Shown: positions 61,435 to 64,000 of the stretch, piece by piece | Position numbering within the stretch: position 1 is the first letter of the stretch | Layout: each line of letters begins with the position of its first letter | From: Psychrobacter sp. NG254 | GTDB lineage: Bacteria; Pseudomonadota; Gammaproteobacteria; Pseudomonadales; Moraxellaceae | Direction of reading: 5' to 3' | Length of the DNA: 64,000 nucleotides | Assembly: GCF_015277735.1 (NCBI RefSeq) | Contig: NZ_JADHDA010000001.1 | Location: 372,001-436,000 of the forward strand | Made by a program: the position numbers and the translations under genes | Notes under the pieces: model-generated | Told to the model about the DNA's origin: nothing | Databases searched by the model: none | Seen by the model: the letters and a program-made list of their open reading frames with translations, nothing else

Positions 61435-61653
61435 AAAAATTGTAAGAGAAATGATTGAAAATAGGTATACCCCAAGGGAACCAGTCAAGCAGACCTCTTA
61501 AACTATTAATAGACCACTTAAAACAGACCACTATAATGGAACCACTCATAACAGACTCTGTTAGGATTTCTAGTATCTAAATGGTCACACTCGACAGCTA
61601 ATAATAATGTGAGTGAGATTTTGCAGTAGATATATCGATTTCACCTCAGTCAT
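61435..61653. other. intergenic region with short repeated motifs
   Basis: No gene. It contains loosely repeated AGACCACTTA/AGACCACTAT/GAACCACTCA motifs at ~61510-61545; probably decayed coding or repeat sequence. Confidence 0.3.
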
Positions 61654-62118
61654 TTAGCCAAACACACTACGTAGTATGAAAAATAACCCTATCATTACGA
61701 CAGCGATGACGAGCAATCGTTTGAGCCAAAAAGGGAGCAGCGGCTTTTTATAACCCAAGTCGTTGAGCTGACTGTCAACCCCGGCTTGTAAGCGCTTAAA
61801 TCCTTGGCTCTGCTCGGTGGTTTTGACACGGTTCTTAACCAGTGGCTGTGGCGGCTCTGCCGTAGGCGCTCTATCGAAACTGATGGCTTCGTTAGGAATC
61901 CCCTGTTTATTGGCGATAGTCGTAAGCTTCTGCTGTTGTTTTACTTTTAGCGCCGTCTCATAAGCATCGATCCTATCTTTGGCATCATCCATGCTGATGT
62001 TTTCATCTTCAGCCAATGTTTTGATCGCCATGACCAAGTTGTTTTTTTCGATCATCATCATGACCGCTTTTGGCAGCTTTGCATTGACTATTTTTGAGCT
62101 GGGGTCAGAGTTAAACAT
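61654..62118 (-). CDS. tail-anchored membrane protein of unknown function
   Basis: 154 residues. Residues ~1-60 form a helical domain (AKLPKAVMMMIEKNNLVMAIKTLAEDENISMDDAKDRIDAYETAL) resembling a UBA or L7/L12-like helical hairpin. A Pro/Gln/Lys-rich linker follows, then a single C-terminal transmembrane helix (FWLKRLLVIAVVMIGLFFILRSVF), so the protein is probably anchored in the inner membrane facing the cytoplasm. No recognised function. Confidence 0.7.
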   Translation of the reverse strand: MFNSDPSSKIVNAKLPKAVMMMIEKNNLVMAIKTLAEDENISMDDAKDRIDAYETALKVKQQQKLTTIANKQGIPNEAISFDRAPTAEPPQPLVKNRVKTTEQSQGFKRLQAGVDSQLNDLGYKKPLLPFWLKRLLVIAVVMIGLFFILRSVFG

Positions 62119-62222
62119 GATTGTCCTTATGACAGCATAAAGGTGTGAGTAGATAATTAGCCTAGTGCTAGATAGTATGGTTATTCATTATAACCATTTT
62201 ATATCAGAAAAATTCAAGCAAA

Positions 62223-62258
62223 AAAATACCGCAATCATAATCATGACTGCGGTATTTT
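62223..62258 (-). terminator. intrinsic terminator of ppa
   Basis: AAAATACCGCA / TGCGGTATTTT with an internal TCAT/ATGA pairing, 40 bases past the ppa stop on the minus strand. Confidence 0.88.
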
Positions 62259-62298
62259 AATATCTATCTTATCAGTATTTCTGCCAATCTTTGATAAA

Positions 62299-62829
62299 TT
62301 ATAGATCTTTCCAACGTTGGATAGATTTTTTGATTACTTCTTTGGCTTCTGCAACATCATCCCAAGACTCAACCACTGTGCTACCTGGCTTTTTCAGATC
62401 TTTGTAATGGCTGAAGTGGTATTCTAACTGGTTGATTAGCTGTTTTGGTAGATCGGCTAGGCTGTTGTAAGCATTACCAGTGTCACGGTCGTCAGCAGGT
62501 ACGACAACGATTTTGTCATCTACTTCGCCATCATCGACAAACTTCATAACGCCGATTACTTTGGCTTTTAAGAAGATACCAGTCGGTAAAGGCTGCTCAG
62601 TTAGCAACAATACATCTAACTCATCGCCATCTTCGTCAAGGGTTTGCGGGATAAAGCCATAGTTGCAAGGCTTAGCAAAAATCTGTGGATCAATACGATC
62701 AAGCTCAAATACGGCTAGCTCGCGATTCCATTCGATTTTGTGGCTGCTACCAGCTGGAATTTCTACGACTACGTTGATGATGCCGCCATCTACGTCGCCT
62801 GCGTCTAGAATTTTATTAAAATCTGCCAT
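62299..62829 (-). CDS. ppa: inorganic pyrophosphatase
   Basis: About 176 residues from the ATG at 62829 (MADFNKIL), preceded by TTGGAG; four extra codons upstream are unlikely. Hydrolyses pyrophosphate to two phosphates, driving biosynthetic reactions. Family I motifs: IPAGSSHKIEWN (Lys/Glu), YGFIPQTLDEDGDELDVLLL (metal-binding Asp cluster), ADDRDTGNAY and HYKDLKKPG. Length is typical of E. coli Ppa (hexameric). Confidence 0.97.
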   Translation of the reverse strand: MADFNKILDAGDVDGGIINVVVEIPAGSSHKIEWNRELAVFELDRIDPQIFAKPCNYGFIPQTLDEDGDELDVLLLTEQPLPTGIFLKAKVIGVMKFVDDGEVDDKIVVVPADDRDTGNAYNSLADLPKQLINQLEYHFSHYKDLKKPGSTVVESWDDVAEAKEVIKKSIQRWKDL

Positions 62830-63022
62830 AAAATACTCCAATTTTCTTTTGTTTTAAGTGTTTGAATAGTCAATGATAGTCAAAGTGTTGAGCTGGGAGA
62901 CTAGCAAAAGGATTGCAGCACCCGATTTGTACTGCATGCGATTATAGCAAGTTTGATGCAAATTTTCTCATAATGCTTAGTCTAAGCGCGCAAGAGATTA
63001 TGCAAAAATGGACTCAGAGCAT

Positions 63023-63856
63023 TTATTGGGGCGCGATTGCTCGTAACTCAATCAGTCCAGCGTGACGTTTGGCAATATTATCAACCAGCTTCTGAGTCAC
63101 TTGCTCATAGCTCAAAGCGTTGCTTATCTGTTGAGTGTTTTGTGCACTTGGCGCTTTTTGCATCGATACAAAGTCAGACAGACGCAGCATTTGCATCCCT
63201 GCATAACCGCAAGGATTGATGGCGTTAAAAGCGGCCAAATCACAATTTAGATTGATTGCAATACCATGATAACTAAAGCCATGCTTAATCTTAAAGCCTA
63301 GAGAGGCCATCTTGCCTAGCATGATTTTATCATCAACAGGTATGTCGTTGGTTTGCGTGTCGGTACTGCTATCTGATTCAGGGATATCTGAATACAAGTA
63401 AACCCCTGGCGCATCACGACGAGCATGGGCACTGAAACGAGCACTGTCAGATAGAGGCATGCTATATAAGCACTCGTTAATGACATCCTCGATGGCTTGT
63501 TCGGCATGAGAGACTAGATTGCGTACGCTCCATTTGAGACTATTCAAATCAAACAACCAGTAAAGCACCAGTTGCCCGTGTCCGTGCCATGTGACTTGAC
63601 CACCGCGATCAGTCTTGATAATAGGGGTATTAGTGCGCTGTAATATGTGCTCTTCTTTGCCCGCTTGCCCAAGTGTGTAAACGTCATTGTGATCAACAAT
63701 CCACAATTCATCAGGTGTGCGGACACCTTGCTCTTTTTTTAAAACAATACGCTCAAGCGTACGCTCAAGCATTGCATCGTGAGTCGGGTTATAGTCAGCT
63801 GCTGATAGGGATTTACTGATCAGCATATCGTTAAGCGGCTGTGTGGCATTTTGCAT
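63023..63856 (-). CDS. lipB: octanoyltransferase LipB
   Basis: About 277 residues from the ATG at 63856; an in-frame GTG at 63934 would add 26 hydrophobic residues and lies 3 bases after the stop of the preceding gene, so it remains possible. Transfers octanoyl from acyl carrier protein to lipoyl domains, including those of AceF. Motifs: RGGQVTWHGHGQLVLYWLFDL (~84), the catalytic Lys in MLGKMASLGFKI (~181) and the catalytic Cys in NAINPCGYAGMQM (~213). The segment DIPESDSSTDTQTNDIPVDD is an insertion before the catalytic Lys. Confidence 0.93.
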   Translation of the reverse strand: MQNATQPLNDMLISKSLSAADYNPTHDAMLERTLERIVLKKEQGVRTPDELWIVDHNDVYTLGQAGKEEHILQRTNTPIIKTDRGGQVTWHGHGQLVLYWLFDLNSLKWSVRNLVSHAEQAIEDVINECLYSMPLSDSARFSAHARRDAPGVYLYSDIPESDSSTDTQTNDIPVDDKIMLGKMASLGFKIKHGFSYHGIAINLNCDLAAFNAINPCGYAGMQMLRLSDFVSMQKAPSAQNTQQISNALSYEQVTQKLVDNIAKRHAGLIELRAIAPQ

Positions 63857-63937
63857 AAGGGTGTCTGTCTTATTGTTATTGAGTATAGAGATAAAGATAA
63901 ATACTACTGATAGGCAGTGTAGCAGTTTTGACACCTA

Positions 63938-64000
63938 TCACTCAAAACTATTGCTCAAGTTATGGCCTAAAGCATCGTTCGATTCGTTGACCAAAGCCAT
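63938..64000 (-). CDS. 3' end of a gene, possibly ybeD (DUF493)
   Basis: On the minus strand the frame is open from the window edge for 20 codons and stops with TGA at 63940-63938, 3 bases before a possible GTG start of lipB. The order ybeD-lipB is conserved in gammaproteobacteria, and the first codons (MAL...) are compatible with a 'VVMAL'-like YbeD end, but too little is present for certainty. Confidence 0.3.
   Translation of the reverse strand: MALVNESNDALGHNLSNSFE

Overview
The window looks like chromosomal DNA of a Moraxellaceae gammaproteobacterium, most likely Psychrobacter. This is inferred from moderate GC, a fatty acyl-CoA reductase very close to Acinetobacter Acr1, Pseudomonas/Acinetobacter-type gene orders (exbB-exbD-msbA-lpxK-kdsB, holB-pilZ, rsmG-parA-parB) and a divergent thiolase / long FabG / MaoC locus. 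It is mostly core genome. I found no rRNA, tRNA, CRISPR array, transposase or prophage.

Layout. 1-4.4 kb: the 3' part of glycerol kinase, a glycine-zipper protein, an endonuclease/exonuclease/phosphatase-fold enzyme and a TetR-family regulator. 4.5-15.7 kb: a minus-strand block of exported proteins, namely an unknown secreted protein, a giant DUF11/SdrD_B protein with a C-terminal outer-membrane barrel, and three more DUF11-type secreted proteins. This block is the best candidate for a little-described system (surface fibre or adhesin plus barrel). 16.2-20.8 kb: aceE-aceF. 21-28.6 kb: OmpW, a small zinc-knuckle membrane protein, a voltage-gated K+ channel, a TerD-like protein, a WYL regulator and a LonB/YcbZ-type protease. 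29-39 kb: one long plus-strand series for 16S rRNA methylation, chromosome partitioning, ExbB/ExbD energy transduction, LPS lipid A/Kdo synthesis and export, the clamp-loader delta' subunit and PilZ. 39-46 kb: PPK2, then thiolase divergent from FabG4-like reductase and MaoC hydratase, then a DUF442 phosphatase-like protein. 46-57.5 kb: serine hydrolase, Na+/H+ antiporter, ilvD, an orphan gene, HIT protein, BCCT transporter, dusB, a DUF1622 protein and acr1. 58-61.7 kb: an AT-richer accessory stretch of small orphan genes (glutaredoxin, DUF4926, a lipoprotein without a normal start codon, unknowns, an ankyrin protein and a gene remnant) that resembles an orphan immunity-gene cluster. 61.6-64 kb: a tail-anchored protein, inorganic pyrophosphatase, lipB and the 3' end of a probable ybeD.

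Two families of short non-coding repeats are scattered between genes. Family 1 is about 108 bp with ~28-bp terminal inverted repeats starting TATAGTCA. It occurs at 20866, 25496 and 39139, with a related type at 25440 and 57775. At 25.5 kb one copy sits inside another with a TA duplication, the signature of MITE transposition. Family 2 has AGGGCGTG-like ends, at 36396 and 58401, and both copies overlap the upstream stop codon. Strong intrinsic terminators separate most units.

Functionally the window joins central carbon metabolism (GlpK, pyruvate dehydrogenase, LipB for lipoylation), fatty acid and storage-lipid chemistry (thiolase, FabG, MaoC, Acr1), polyphosphate/pyrophosphate turnover (PPK2, Ppa), envelope biogenesis (MsbA, LpxK, KdsB, ExbBD, OmpW) and osmotic or ion homeostasis (BCCT, antiporter, K+ channel).
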